From assembly GCA_024741835.1 (NCBI GenBank), contig JAENRP010000094.1, positions 88,328 to 152,327 on the forward strand: DNA of 64,000 bases. Reading direction: 5' to 3'. The notes under the pieces were generated by a model. It was not told the DNA's origin. It saw only the letters and a list, made by a program, of their open reading frames with translations, and did no database searches. This stretch comes from Diplocarpon mali. Taxonomy: Eukaryota; Ascomycota; Leotiomycetes; Helotiales; Drepanopezizaceae. Within the stretch, counting starts at the first letter, position 1, and the number at the start of each line of letters is the position of its first letter. Below, piece by piece: positions 20,501 to 32,593 of the stretch. Made by a program: the position numbers and the translations under genes.

Positions 20501-23230
20501 GCTATATATATAAATATAACTCTAGTTAGGCTTTAAGCTTGCTATTATCTGCTTAATAAGTAGCAGCTTATAGAATCGAAAATACTACTTAAATTAACTA
20601 TAGAAAGCCTTACTTAATAAGATCATCTTCTTCCTAGCAAGTAGGAAGATGTTATAAAGGTATATAGCAGCCTTTATAACCTCTGGCCAAAGGCTTGCTA
20701 AAAGCCTAGCGTAGATCCTCATTTTGATAGAGCGTTCAATTAACTCCCTTTCTGCTTACTCTGCGCCTCTATTAGGTTAGTATATATAGGCAGGAGTAAG
20801 CCCTAAATCGATTCCCTCCTCTTTTACCTATCTCTAGTACTTTATAAGAGAGTCTTCCCTTAAGGAGATTATTAAAGTGGTATTATCTTACCTAATCTTG
20901 CAAATTAAAAGCTTATATTAGCATTTCACCTATGCTTTAAAGGCCTAAAGGACCTCTATAACTACGTCTCTACCCTTTGATCTTAATAGGAACGTCTAAA
21001 GTATACTACTATACTCGTCCTTAATTAAAAGAACCTATAAGCAGCTATTATATAAGTTATTTAAAAAGTTAAAGAGATCTTAAGAGATCCTAAAGAAGGG
21101 CCTTAAAGATCGGTTCTTAAAGGTAGTATAAGAAATAACTTGCTTAGCAAATGCTACTGCATATATAGGGCACTTTAGCCTTTATATTCCCTTAATTTTC
21201 ACTCCCTTAGTGCACTTAACTAGCGCTTAAAGAGCCTTTGCGCCTAGGTAGCTAGCGCAAAAGTACTAAGTATATGCATCATTATCCTATACCTTAATAG
21301 GTATATAGTTAGATTAGAACCTATTATAAAGCATCGTCTTAATTATAGGAAATGCTATTAAGGCAGAGAAGTCATATTAAAGTATATTTAAAAGATCCAA
21401 ATAGTTAATAGGCTTATATTTAAAGAAAATAAGATTATAGTAACGCTTTAATTAAGCTTACTTTACAAAGTCTCTAATACTCCTAAAGCGCAAAGTGAGG
21501 TCTACCCTAGAGTATTAAAAACCCTTATCTGCGAAGAGCCTCTCTAAGATGATATTAGTAGTAAACTCCTTTATAATAGCAATATTGCAAAGCATTATCC
21601 CTATAGGAGAGCCGTTATACTATAGAAGAGAGTTTGCTATATATCTATTACCTCTCTTAATGATTAAGAGTCTTAAGGTACTTACTTTAATATATTGCTG
21701 CGAGTCGCCAAAAGGCTTAAAGGTACCTGCGATAAGTAAATCCTTTAAATTAACGATATAAGTGACTGCGCAATTGTTAAGGAGCGTACTTAAGGAGAGC
21801 GGGTAGCATTCTAGCTTAAAGAGGTAGTAGACGTTAAATAATTCTTTAAAAGCGTCAAAGGCAAAGGGATCTATTATTATAAAGACTAGTAAGTTCTCCC
21901 TTTTGCTTAAACCATCCTCTTTAAAGGTTGAAGCCTTTCCCTTGAATTTATCAATTGCTATTACTATAATATTATTCTCCTTAAGCTATACTTAAAGACC
22001 TTTGAACTAGTCTTCTGCATTTAATACCTTTTGTATTTATAGGACCTCCTTTCATAAGGAGAGAACCTTTATATTTTCCTTACGCCTATCTATAGTATAT
22101 AATAGTTTCTAATAGTCCTAGGGCTTTTAATAGTGATTTTTAAAGCCTCTATAAGGGCACTTGGGCCTAATCTCCCTTTTGAAGCTTATAAAGCGATTTT
22201 GGGAGCTGCTCGCTAAAGCCTGCAAAAGGGTTTCGACATTTAAAAAAGACTTTTAAGTAGTAAAAACTGCTAGTCCTTTATTATCGATCGCTCTATTGGA
22301 TTTAATACCCGCTAGGGCGCAGCTTAGCTGCATTAGGTTATGCTTATATAGGGTTCCTATCTACTTATTAGTAATAATTTCCTCCTTTAAATAAGTCGCC
22401 TAACTCGGATTGATCTTTATTACAACTAAGTCTAAAAAGTTAATAACTCCTAATCTCCCTTTAATCTTAAGGAGATTGTGTTATTCTACTAAGCGGTATA
22501 CCTCTTGCTACTCCTAGATCTACTGCTAAGTATTGATTCTTTTAATCTTACCTTAGTATAATATATCGCGGTATTAGAGCCTTATCTAAGACTGAATAGC
22601 CTTATTAGAAGGCGTAATATCACGCTTTAAAATAGATACTAGGCCTTAGAGTAAGAGTTGCTAATTCACCAAATTGGTATACGGGTTGTTAGCAGTAGTT
22701 CCACTTATAAGAGTATCTCTATTAGGTATTAAAGAGGAGAGCTTCTCAGCTTGGATTTATACTTAAGCTATCGCAGAAGCTAAGAGCGTTTTATTAATAG
22801 TTTTAGAGACCTATTCTAAGAGTAGTTCGTAATATTTACATTAGGTCTTCTAAGTCTCCTTACGTATATAGTACTCCTTTATTAGGATTTTATATTTATC
22901 CTTAATATCCTTATAAGAAGCCTATAAAGGAGGAGCCTTTAACGGATCTCCTAAGGGAAAGCGGGCGTAAATCTATTCGGATAGAGTTGCTATATACTCT
23001 TTATACAACCTTATATATACTACGCAAAGGTTAGCCGTTTCCAATTCCTTAAGCTCCTATATAAAGGGAGCTTAAGGCTCGGTCTCTATAATTGACTTAA
23101 ATAAGAGTCTCAGATTAGCAAAAATGGTAATATTATAAAGCTTAGCGAAGAATATATATTTACTAAACCACTTTACCTAAGAGGCAGAGGTATTAAAGCA
23201 AGGCTTAGAGATGCTCGAAAAGTCAGATAT
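17585..23230 (-). pseudogene. Copia-1b gag-pol
   Basis: Same polyprotein as Copia-1a, from a start codon now ATA at 23230. Protease is near 21767 (complement of TGCGCAATTG encodes NNCA). Integrase is at about 20690-21110, RT at about 18500-19230 with YIND at 18671-18682 (second catalytic Asp of YxDD retained, first changed to Asn), and RNase H at about 17700-18260. Stops are RIP-type throughout. Next to the YIND site a CAA codon survives where Copia-1a and 1c have TAA. Confidence 0.9.
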
Positions 23231-23434
23231 ATTAAATAGAGTCTAGTGAAAAGGTTAGGTATATAGATAAAGTTTGCAAATAAGGTTCGATCAGAAAATG
23301 GAGATTTATTAATTAAAAATAAAGGTCCTTCGAGTTGTTATAAGTACTTGAAAAGTCGGTCAAGAGCTTAAAGGGCCCTTTAGCCGGTTGCATATAAAGA
23401 GAAAGTATATTAAAGTACTTATAGGGCTTATAAC

Positions 23435-23632
23435 TATAATGCAGTTGGCTAGAGGGCCTTCATTAGGTCGCTTAAGAGGCTTGCTAATATAGGAGAAGAT
23501 AATTGATTATATTGTTTTTTAATATATATATGGTAAGAAGACTTCGGAAAGAAAAGGGAGAGTCTATAACTCAGCAGGAGTCATATAGAGGGTCTCCAGA
23601 ATAAGTAGAGACTCCGCCCATTCTGCACGACA
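23435..23632 (-). repeat. Copia-1b 5' LTR
   Basis: The outer end CATTCTGCACGACA is intact; the inner end TATAATGCAGTTGG is RIPed. The primer-binding site lies at about 23416-23434 (GGGCTTATAACTA on the plus strand). Confidence 0.93.
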
Positions 23633-24193
23633 ATTAAATAGTTAAGGGCACTCTTCCTATTGAAAAGTCGAAATGATTAAATAGCAGGTGTTATAGAAGT
23701 ATTAAATAGGGAGGAAGTCCTTTTATCGAAAAGGGTTTTTTAAGCTATAATATAGGGAATCACACCTCTTATAAAATATAGTAAAGCAAGGAATCATACC
23801 TCTTATAGTACCAAAGGGTTATAAAGCAAGGAATCATACCTCTTATAATATAGGTTGGCTAAATAGGGAATCATACCTCTTATTCGCCGATTGCTTGCCT
23901 CTTACTATAAGTCTTATTCAACTTCCTATTAATAGTTATAGCGCAAGTGCTCTCTAAGGGAAGTTAATAATCTATTATCAGTCTAGCTAAGGCTTATAAC
24001 CTATTAAGCTTAAGTAAGTCGGCGCAATAGGTAATAGAAACTTCTAAAGGTCGATAGTCGATATATTAATAAGAGTTAAGGAAGGAAGGTCACCCCTTTC
24101 TTCCTTATAGCTATATACGTATTAATATCCTACTAACTAAGCAGTAGGGTTATATGATAATACATCGGAGTGATAGCTGTATCACCCATCTTA
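23633..24193 (-). repeat. Copia-3a 5' LTR and leader
   Basis: It is collinear with 51507-52080. On the minus strand it starts TAAGATGGGTGATACAGC (TGAGATGGG in the other copies). The 3' LTR is not in the window, so the LTR length is unknown. Four short repeats lie at 23754-23882. Confidence 0.75.
23754..23882 (-). repeat. Copia-3 leader tandem repeat, copy a
   Basis: Four imperfect units of 30-40 bp, each with GGAATCATACCTCTTA (GAGGTATGATTCC on the coding strand). Equivalent arrays are at 51821-51950 and 62232-62362. Confidence 0.7.
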
Positions 24194-24249
24194 ACAAAAT
24201 CACTTATAATGCTTGGAAGATAGCTATAAAGGTATTTATTTAAAAGTAC

Positions 24250-24494
24250 TATAAAACAGAGGGGAGACAACACAAGAATAGGCCTAAGGGAAGACCTAAA
24301 AACAAAAGGAGGAAGCACTACAAGCGGGCTCTCTTAGATAAGATGTTAGGAACAAGTCCTAAGTATGGGGTATATTCAGTACTATAGCGATACGCGCTAT
24401 CTCTATATATAGAAGATGGCCCTTTTATCCTCCTACTATCCTACGCCGATTATATAATATATATTATAAGACCTATCTATCTTAGGTCTCTATA
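24250..24494 (-). repeat. Gyp-1b 3' LTR (245 bp)
   Basis: Same subtype as 47343-47588: it shares the segment with TAGATAGGTC, AGAAGATAGCCC/GGCCC and AGGAGGATAAAAGGGC (minus strand) that Gyp-1a, c and d lack. Confidence 0.85.
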
Positions 24495-24779
24495 TATATC
24501 CTAAATAACAAAAGTAGTAGCCCTTACTACTATTAGTAAAGAATATAAAATAATATAAGTTAAAGTAATAGTATATCAATTACTAGCAAACCCTAAGTGT
24601 AAGAAAACTAATATATCAAAAGGCCTAAACTAGGGCTATATTATTATTAAAGGTAAAAGAAAAAAAAGAAGAGTTTTTTTTTTTTTTTNNNNNNNNNNNN
24701 NNNNNNNNNNNNNTATATACTTTTCACCTATAGGCCAGGCCCAGGAGTTAGAGAACGAAACTAGCAAAATAAACAAATA
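24495..24779 (-). other. Gyp-1b 3' non-coding tail with assembly gap
   Basis: It contains a poly-T run, 25 Ns (about 24689-24713) and a palindrome at 24726. On the minus strand it ends in TTTACTAATAGTAGTAAGGGCTAC before the LTR, the same as 57440-57460 in Gyp-1d. No coding potential is seen. Confidence 0.7.
24726..24748. repeat. 23-bp palindrome, Gyp-1b tail
   Basis: ACCTAT-AGGCCAGGCCC-AGGAGT, next to the poly-A/N tract; 57284 in Gyp-1d holds the same position. Confidence 0.75.
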
Positions 24780-25150
24780 AGCTATAAAGTTGTAAAAACA
24801 ATTAAAAATAGTACTAACTTAAATATCAATTTTCCTTAGTTCTCTTTAAGGGATAAGGAGAATTATCATTAGATAATACTCTCTTTATAAAGCGCCTACT
24901 TCTTCTTAATAGTTCACTATTAGTATTAGAAGAGTCCGGTCTTAGTATTATAAGAGCTTTAGTATTTTATAAAGATGCTAGTATAGTTTAATAGCTTTTG
25001 CCGATAAGGAGGGAGACTTATATTATAGCATTATTATTATTATCCTTTTTATTATTATTATTATCCTCTAAAGAGTCTTCTACTATAGAGGGGAATAAGG
25101 CGGGCAATTCAATAGATAATACTTCCTTTTCTTTACCTTTAGTTAATACG

Positions 25151-25173
25151 AGTTGCGGGCCGGGCCTAGGAGT
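25151..25173. repeat. 23-bp palindrome, ORF-B
   Basis: AGTTGC-GGGCCGGGCCT-AGGAGT; 3,886 bp from the ORF-A counterpart at 29037. Confidence 0.75.
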
Positions 25174-25972
25174 TGTATTAAAGGGTTTAGTATAAGGTTT
25201 CTTAATGCTATACTTTTCGAAAAGGATCGTCTTATTAATTATATTATTAGCTTTAATATTATTATTAGTACCTTTTATCTTAATCTAGGACTTATCTCTA
25301 TACAGTTATAGCTCTAACTATTAAATCAGCTTCTAAATATAGGTGAAATCATTAAAAAGTTCCTACTTATACTTCTTTAGATATATTATCAATTAAGCTA
25401 TATCTTTAGAGAATAACTCCTTTACTATTATTACTACTAATAGATCGTTCTATAGCCGTTTCCCTATAAGTGCCTCTAATAATAGGCCTCCTTTTGTTAT
25501 ACTAAGCGTTATATAAAATTTGGCTAACGATTCTCTAGTAATACTCCATCTCGCAGTGCTAGGTCTCTTTATACTAATAGAATCAATAAGAAAATCTTCT
25601 AAGTCTATGCCATTCTCTAGTAAGTTATTGCTAATAACTTCTATATAGTTATTACTAATAGTAAGAAAGCTACCTTTTCCTAATTCTCTAGCAGATTTTA
25701 TATTAACGAACGTGCCTTATCTAGTAAATATAGAGAACGGAGTTATCTTATTAAAGATATACTCCTTTAGAAGTATCTTCTCTCTAGTGTTTAATTCTTT
25801 CTATTATACTATATTTCGAGCCAGATTTAGTAAGATCTACTAAGCATTCTTAAGGCGTTAGGGTATAAGATTTAATAATTTATAGGATTTTTCCTAAATA
25901 GCGAATTCTCCGGTCGATTATTTAGCTACCAGAATTACATAGTAGTCAATAGTTCTATTATTAGGTGGATTA

Positions 25973-25995
25973 ACTTATAAGCTAGGCTTAGGAGT
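25973..25995. repeat. 23-bp palindrome, ORF-B
   Basis: ACTTAT-AAGCTAGGCTT-AGGAGT; counterpart at 29922 in ORF-A (offset 3,949 bp). Confidence 0.75.
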
Positions 25996-27202
25996 TAATC
26001 TTACAAATCTTATATTAGTATTAATCTTAGTAGTAATAACTCTTAAGTGGTAGTCAATTCTAATAAACTATATAAGCTTAAGATACGTTACTAGTTTGTA
26101 TAAAGACTTATATCAAGTTAGCAAAGCACTTAAGTATAATCTATAATATATTCTCAATATCTATTATATTAAGTTATAAGTTATATTATAAAGGTAGGCA
26201 AAGGGGGGGTTTGGCTTCTTATTTAAGGTTCGGAAGTGGTATTAGTACATTTCTAGTTCTTCTTATACTAATATTAAAAATGAATTCTTTTTACAATTAC
26301 TATAACTATACGTGCGTATAGCACTTAAAAAGGCGTAGCTAAACAACTTAGGCATATTTAAAAAGCCTTTACTATAGAATAATATAAAGTTGTTAATAGT
26401 TAGTATAGCATTGTACTAGGCAGGGGTCTATACAATATTATAGAACAATTTAAGGGCTTTAGGTGCTACTCTAAACTTAAAGAAGCCTAACGATATATCC
26501 TTTTTGACTTGATTTGCCATTCTATTACTAATAGTTATAATTGCATAATTTCCTAGATATAATAAAAACAAGGTCGGGTTAGGAGCAGTATAAAATTTAT
26601 AGATATTAGACGATATATCTTTATTATTAAGGCCTATTATTGCTAATCTATAGTACTGCGTATATTAGCGTTTATAAAGGGCGTAGAACTTTTCAAAATT
26701 GAAGTCTTTAAATATTTCTATTATAAACTTTATAAGTCTTATCTTTATTTTTAGTATTATTACTATCTTAAAACTGTTGCTATACTATAGTATCATCTTT
26801 ATATTAAAGGGGACCTGATAATATTCTATAGAGATGATATTTATATTAACTTCGGATTTCTCCTTAAGAATATAGAAGTCACCCTTCAATTTCTTATACT
26901 TAATAAAGAACTGTATAATATTGTTTATAGAAAATTCGTCTTATAGCAGTTTTATAATCTGCTTAACGGCTCTTATCGTCCCTTCCTATGCTAATAAGAC
27001 TTCTCCCCGACCTTCTTTTCTTAAACGCTTTATTATTAACTTATAGAATTTGAGAATAAATTTTTATAAGTTATTAAGGAAAGATTGCATAATATTAGCA
27101 GTATCCTTCTTAGTATTATTAAAAATTTCCAGTATATTAGTAATAGTGCCTATTTCTTTATTAGATAAATCATCTTTTAAGTTTATAATATTATATATAT
27201 TA

Positions 27203-27225
27203 ACTTATAGGTTAGGCCCGCGGGT
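27203..27225. repeat. 23-bp palindrome, ORF-B
   Basis: ACTTAT-AGGTTAGGCCC-GCGGGT. No clear equivalent in ORF-A; a decayed look-alike (GGCAGGTTAGGTCCAG) at about 31272 is not at the same spacing. Confidence 0.7.
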
Positions 27226-27388
27226 CATTTTCTTTGCTACTAGTATTTAAGGTATTCGAGGCATTTCTAAGGATAGTGACTCAAATTCGTCTAAGTTAGA
27301 GGATTAGTAGTTAGGTAGGCCAGCTGCTTGAGTTCCTAGTATTATAGGCACCTTTGGCTTAGGGATATCCTCCTTATATGCTAATTCC

Positions 27389-27411
27389 ACTTATAGGCCA
27401 GGCCTATAAGT
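27389..27411. repeat. 23-bp palindrome, ORF-B
   Basis: ACTTAT-AGGCCAGGCCT-ATAAGT, a nearly perfect palindrome. It is read TYRPGLQV on the minus strand in the ORF-B frame. Counterpart at 31308 (offset 3,919 bp). Confidence 0.85.
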
Positions 27412-28440
27412 CAAATTCTCTTTATTAGTTATTCCTACTAAAGGTAGTAGCATTTTTAAAGTAATAGGAATAATAAACTCCTATCTCTTTAACTTATTAT
27501 TAAAGTAATTCATAGTATACTTAGCGAGATAAGTCATCTTTTCTTTTATAATAAGTAGACTATATTGCGACTGTTAAAGGCTAAGTATATTTAGAACAGT
27601 TTGGTTAAGAAGTGCAAAATTATCATATTATAAGGGTTTATCTTTTATAATCTAAATAGTAGAGTGTATAATAGTGCTTAAGAACCTAATAAATTTTCTG
27701 CCTCTAATGCTATTTCCCTGCAGCTTTTTTATACCTTCTTAAATAGTGAAATGATTTAATACCTATATGGCCTTTGCTATAGGTTAGTATATCTTAAAGA
27801 TTTTACTAAGCCTTTATAAGGCATTATTAGTAGTAATATTAGTTATAAAGTAGGTTTGGAAAAGTATACTATAGGTGCTACTTATAAACTGTAATAATCT
27901 TTTTATACACTTATTCTTCTTATCTCGATTTTTCTAAAACAAATCCATTGAATTAGTATACCTTTAAAATTCCTATAGAAATTTTTTACAATTGATCCCT
28001 TTTATCTTAAGCTCATTCTTAAGAAAATCATTAAAGCTTAAAAATCCTTTTTTTATAGTAGAAATTCTATAGTTTAATACTTCTATAGATAAGTTTAGGA
28101 ATACTTGCTATTCTATTTCACTTAACGTTTTATAGGTGCTTACTATATCTTCTAATAATCTTAGAGCTTTTTTGTCTTATGAAAAGTTACCCTTTAATAT
28201 TAGTTTATTATTAGCGGTATTTAGGGGTTTGCTACCTAAAGCTATAACTGATATATTCTTCTTAAGTATGGCTTTCTTACTTAAGCTCAGTGGTACTATA
28301 ATGAATTATTTAGTAGGAAGGGGTAGTTCTAAATAAAGAGATGATTATTTAGGAAAGATTAATAATATAAGAGGCTTATACTAGAAAAGATTGATAATGA
28401 AAGATAATAGTAGTAGTGCTAGTGTTATAGGTCTAGTAGG

Positions 28441-28849
28441 GTTGTAGAAAAAGTAAAAAAAGTAAAATCGTAGTATAGGGAGAGGCTTATTTATAGAGTT
28501 TGAAATCGCGCTAGTATATAAAGGAAAAGTGGGCATAATGAGCTTAGAAGTAGGAACAAAAGTGGGGTATGACGTATATAAGGACCTACAATTGGTAAAT
28601 GATAATTCTTTAAAGGTAAGGATAATATTTCAAAGGTAAGCGTTAGAAAGTTATATATAAAGGAAATAATTAAGAGATAGATTATATAAAGAACAAAGTA
28701 GAGTAAAGAATATATATAGAATAGAATAATAAATGGAGAATAAAGAGGTGCTAGTATATAGGAAGTAGATAATCTTAAAAAAGATTTAACTCGAATTTGT
28801 AAGTCCTTTAAATGGTCTTCTCTAAGGGTAATAGGCTAGATTCTCTAGA
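28441..28849. other. Spacer between ORF-A and ORF-B of Gyp-1b
   Basis: About 400 bp, AT-rich, dense in TATA and AGAAAG-type runs, with no palindrome and no frame that continues A or B convincingly. It may contain a promoter or an intron-like join; nothing specific is supported. Confidence 0.4.
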
Positions 28850-29036
28850 TTGCTTAACTCAATTATCAGTTCTATTATCACTTTAGAGTCTTCTTCTCTT
28901 ATATTAGTTCTTACCTTTTAGCAATTTCTCTAATTTAAGTGCCTTTATTAAAGGAACCTCTATTTATATCCCTAGGTTTAGTAACCGAGGTTCATCCGAA
29001 CTATCTCATAGGCTTAAGCCAGCTGAGTCCAACCTT

Positions 29037-29059
29037 ACTCGCAGGCCGGGCTCGCGAGT
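29037..29059. repeat. 23-bp palindrome, ORF-A
   Basis: ACTCGC-AGGCCGGGCTC-GCGAGT, one of the least mutated copies. Minus-strand reading in the ORF-A frame is TREPGLRV. Confidence 0.88.
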
Positions 29060-29921
29060 CAGTCTTAGCGTTTCTAAGCTTAAGGGTAAAAACAAGGGAT
29101 TAGTTCCTAAATTAGGGTCTAATATTATATTAGCGTTTCGGTTTATCTCTTTTCCGAATTTTCTTATAATAATGCCTTTATCAATTAGTGCATTAGGCTC
29201 TTAGATAGCATTTATTTTATCGTATTATTCCTAAGACTTAAGTTTATAAAGAAGCGACTTAGTATTTATAATATTCGTTTAAGCATTAATAAGGGTATTA
29301 AAGAGTTTCTGATTATATTTTATAAAGTGGATTTTCAATTCGTCTTTATTAAAAAGAAACAACTTCCGTACTTCGATTAGAACCGAGGGGTCCGTTTAAG
29401 AGCATTAACTAATAATAGCTTTAAAGAGGCTGCCGCAGTTCTTAAGATAAAAAGCTGCTTTAAAAGGTATAGTAGTTCTACTTGCATTAATCTATTAAAG
29501 TACTAAAGGTCGCTTTAAAGCAAAGACTAAAAAGATAAGATTAGAGATTCGAGTCTTATTTTCTAAAGTATTCTTATCGCAGATAGCTATATAGTTATTA
29601 CAAAGGGCTATAAAACCACTAGTTCTATAAGAATTATTTAAAAGCATTTTAAGAAGATATTCCTATTTTATTATTACTATAATTGGATTGCTATTATTAG
29701 TAATAGGTCGCAAGATCTCCTTTCGCTTTAATTTTATAATTATTTAAGCTAGTTGAGATTTTGAACCAAGTGCCTAGGAAGTCTATCGACTTATCTTCTT
29801 TGCAGATAGAGTGAGTTTTATATTCGACTAAGAGCTAATCTACCTATTAAGGCTTCTTAAAGTAGGTCCTTATCCGATTAATAGGATTTGATAATCTAAG
29901 ACTTGCTTTCTAATAAAATTA

Positions 29922-29944
29922 ACTCGTAGGCTAGGACTGCGAGT
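29922..29944. repeat. 23-bp palindrome, ORF-A
   Basis: ACTCGT-AGGCTAGGACT-GCGAGT. Confidence 0.8.
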
Positions 29945-31307
29945 AATAATTGGATTTTCTTTATTAGTAATACTTATATCTCTCTTTATCGAAACGACTT
30001 AATTATAAAGACTAAGACCAATTAATTAAAAGGGTTTAAGGTAAGTTATAAGCTAATAGGCTCTTTTACTTTTCGCTATTATAGCTAAGAGGTAGAGTCT
30101 ATAATATATCTAAAGGACTTATTAAATAAGACTGAATATTATATTATAGAGAAAATAAGAAGGTATAAAGGTTGTATTATCTATAGGGCGAAAGTGATAA
30201 AGGTATATCTCTACTTCTTATTTTATAATAGAGAGGAATATACTTATAAAAGCACTATTATTAGTAGTAAAATTGTCGGTTAGGAAGCGGCATCCGAAGG
30301 GTTTAAGCATTACAATTGACCCTTTTTCCTTTATTTCCTCTTACTATTTATTACTTAATAATATCAATAAGAAGGAATTGTTCTATTCAATCGGCTCTAA
30401 CGCTTTTAAGGCTTTAGGATTAGCCTTGAATTTTATAGCTCCTAGAGATGCTTCTATTATTAATAGGTTAGATTTGCGTATCCTTAAAGAGATAAAGAAT
30501 TAATTATTAAAGTAGATTAGAAAAAGATCGATATCTTCTACTATATAAAGAAGTTTGAAGTATTTAATAGTCTTATTAATATTAAATCCTTTATAATTAA
30601 GGCTATAGTAAACCGAAAGAGAGCGAGTATAAAGGTTGCAAAGTCTTCTCCCTTCGATTCCTACGCTAAGAAGATACTATTAAAAGCGAGTTTTCATTAT
30701 AGAAGACATTTGAATATTATATTATTCTTTAAGCTTAAGGTTAAGAATAACCAATTGAGGCATATTACTATAATTATAAATGTCCTAATTAATAAATTCC
30801 TCTTTATATTCTCTTTCTTATAAGACGAAATAGTCTTGCTTAGCATCTAAGAGATTAGGTTCTTAACTTTTATAATTATTAAAGAATTGAATAATATCTG
30901 TAAGGGCGAATTCGTCTAAGGTAAGCTATTGAATCTATTTAATAGCTCTCTCGGTTATTTCTAAAGTAGTAGGAATAGGGTCTTCTCTTATATTATCGTT
31001 TTTAAAGCGGTTATATATAGATATAAAGAAGTTAAGAACTAGCTCTTTTAAATTATTAAGAAAGGAGTCTAAATAAGCGCGTAATCCTTTAATTTTAAAT
31101 TGCAAATTAGCTAAGGTAGCTATTAAATGATCTATCCTTTTTAAAGGTTGAGCTAAAATTAGTCGTTCAATTAGAGGAAAGTCTTTTAAAGATTTTGAAA
31201 ATTCTAATAAGGCTACACTAAGCGTTTAAGTAGTTTATTCGGCAGCGGTTTCTAAAATCATTTTAATAAAAGGCAGGTTAGGTCCAGTTTTAAAATTCTT
31301 ATTTCTA

Positions 31308-31330
31308 ACTCTTAATCTAGGACTGCAAGT
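31308..31330. repeat. 23-bp palindrome, ORF-A
   Basis: ACTCTT-AATCTAGGACT-GCAAGT; minus-strand frame reads TCSPRLRV. Confidence 0.75.
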
Positions 31331-32180
31331 CAAATCATATAGTTTAGCACTTATTATATCTTTAGGCTAAGAAGCGAATTTTAAAGCAGGCTTAACTATA
31401 AATAACCAATTCCTTTCTTTATTATTAAAGAAATCTCGTTTAAACCTTATTATAAGAGTCCAGTTCTCTTTTAAAATAAGCAAATTATAAGCAGAAGCGC
31501 AAAGCTTTAGCATATTAACAATAGTACTATTAAGTAGGGTAATATCTATAGCTTAATTTGATTTTTTTATAGCCCTATTAGCTACTATAAGTATTGCATT
31601 AGATAGGCCTATAAATCTGCAATTGCAAATTCGATTGCATTAGAATTTTGCTACTCCTTTTTAAATAATAAAGAAATTAAGAATCTAAATAGCTCTGGCG
31701 ATAGGAGTATTTTCCTTAAGAATTTTTAATAATACTCGTCTTCTACTATTAGAATTAATATTTATTAGAAAGCGCAAATAAAATAAGAGTCCTCTTTTAT
31801 TAATGGCTAAATTATCTAGTTGTCGAATAGATTCTTCCCTTTTATTTCGATCTATTTTGAAAGTATCGGCCAAGGTTATATATTAATCTGCATCGGCTAA
31901 GAATTCCTCTTTAAAGATTCCCTTCAGTCTTAATTCTTTAGTTAGGAAGTCGTCAAATTGGAAAATTCCAAGGGCCACTTAAGTTGAAAGGTTATTAATA
32001 GTATTTGCATAAGCTAAAAGGAGTTTTTATTACTCTATATCTCTTAAGGCTGCGTAGGTCGATTTAAAGCTCTTTAACAATATAATAGCTCTGCTATCTT
32101 AAGAGAAGTTTATAATTAATATTTATTTATCCCCTATTATATTAGATAAAACCATTTGTGAGTTCTTTAAAGGCATATTG

Positions 32181-32589
32181 CTTATGAAAGATAGGGAGTA
32201 TAAATAAGAGAGTTTAATAGGATATAAGAATTAAAAGGGCATATAAGCTATAATAGGTTTACTATATATATATTAAGGAAATTGGACTTTTTATTTATTA
32301 TTTAAGGAAAGTAATAGGAATACTATAATTAAAGGCTAATATTAAAAATGCAAAATAAGTTAAAGCAGGTAAGAATTTAAAGTAATCTTAAAAGATCTAT
32401 ATCTTAAATAATAAAGGAGGCGACTTTACTAAAAATGTAAAAATAAGGATTAGAAGAAGGTAAGACAATTAATAGGCTAGGAAATTGTTTAATATTCCTA
32501 TTTGCATTCTTTAGATATTTTAAGAATAATGACTTATAATTATAATTAGTTAGGTATTTTAATATTCTTTACTTATAAGACCGGCTTAT
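32181..32589. other. Spacer between integrase and ORF-A
   Basis: About 400 AT-rich bases with no convincing frame. It ends at the palindrome 32571-32593, just after the integrase C-terminal end. Confidence 0.4.
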
Positions 32590-32593
32590 AGGT
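32571..32593. repeat. 23-bp palindrome after integrase
   Basis: ACTTAT-AAGACCGGCTT-ATAGGT. Confidence 0.75.

Larger units (their letters stand above)
16035..23632 (-). mobile_element. Copia-1b, complete, reversed (7.6 kb)
   Basis: LTRs 16035-16232 (3') and 23435-23632 (5') are 198 bp each, with an exact attaa duplication outside. It is inserted in the leader of Copia-3a; Copia-3b (52060-52085) shows the uninterrupted target. Domain order matches Copia-1a and Copia-1c. The insertion carries its own RIP pattern, with outer LTR ends intact and inner ends mutated. Confidence 0.95.
12759..24193 (-). mobile_element. Copia-3a, reversed element split by four insertions
   Basis: Own segments, in element order: 24193-23633 (LTR and leader), 16034-14423 (gag, protease), 14115-13452 (protease to GAG-pre-integrase, with palindrome array) and 12953-12759 (integrase start). 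They are separated by Copia-1b (TSD attaa), a solo LTR-F (TSD aagag) and a TRIM (TSD gcttg); Gyp-1a cuts it at 12758. The first two segments align with Copia-3b (51507-53376) and Copia-3c (61918-64000) with no gap once the insertions are removed. RT, RNase H and the 3' LTR are not in the window. Confidence 0.88.
24780..28440 (-). pseudogene. Unknown protein B of Gyp-1b (about 1,190 codons)
   Basis: A long minus-strand frame with only RIP-type stops. I know no family for it. It is rich in Leu, Ile, Lys and Asn, and there is no obvious signal peptide or membrane span. It resembles region A (28850-32180) at a near-constant offset of about 3.9 kb. FSxDKKALRLLEDIVSTYKT near 28175 pairs with FSxDSRAIILLKSFKSTYAA near 32100. 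QPIAKAIxVLNHFTI pairs with TPIARAIxILNFFI. GFFKFRVAPKALKLF near 26475 pairs with GAIKFKANPKALKAL near 30410. Four palindromes lie in it, three of them at places equivalent to palindromes in A. It could be an accessory (for example structural) protein of the element; function unknown. Confidence 0.6.
28850..32180 (-). pseudogene. Unknown protein A of Gyp-1b (about 1,100 codons)
   Basis: Directly downstream of integrase on the same strand, and paralogous to B. Segments seen in order: FSxDSRAIILLKSFKSTYAA (about 32100), DFLTKELRLKGIFKEEFL (about 31950), an uninterrupted 62-codon stretch with FKIDRNKREESIRQLDNLAI (31873-31685), TPIARAIxILNFFI, GAIKFKANPKALKALEPI (about 30410), and near the end NIILDPNLGTNPLFLPLSLE. 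The reading frame shifts at least once between 30240 and 29700. Palindromes at 29037, 29922 and 31308 fall inside it. I do not recognise any enzyme, TM or env signature. Mostly helical, charged; function unknown. Confidence 0.6.

Noticed and set aside
27309..27335. Another palindrome copy (AGGTAGGCCAGCTGCTTGAGT)
   Set aside because: It does not keep the 23-bp length or the arm match; may be a decayed copy but not supported.
24998..28336. Plus-strand hydrophobic open frames (24998-25195, 27050-27250, 28136-28336)
   Set aside because: The minus strand carries the coherent protein B. RIP removes sense stops less often on the antisense strand, which creates Leu/Ile-rich shadow frames.
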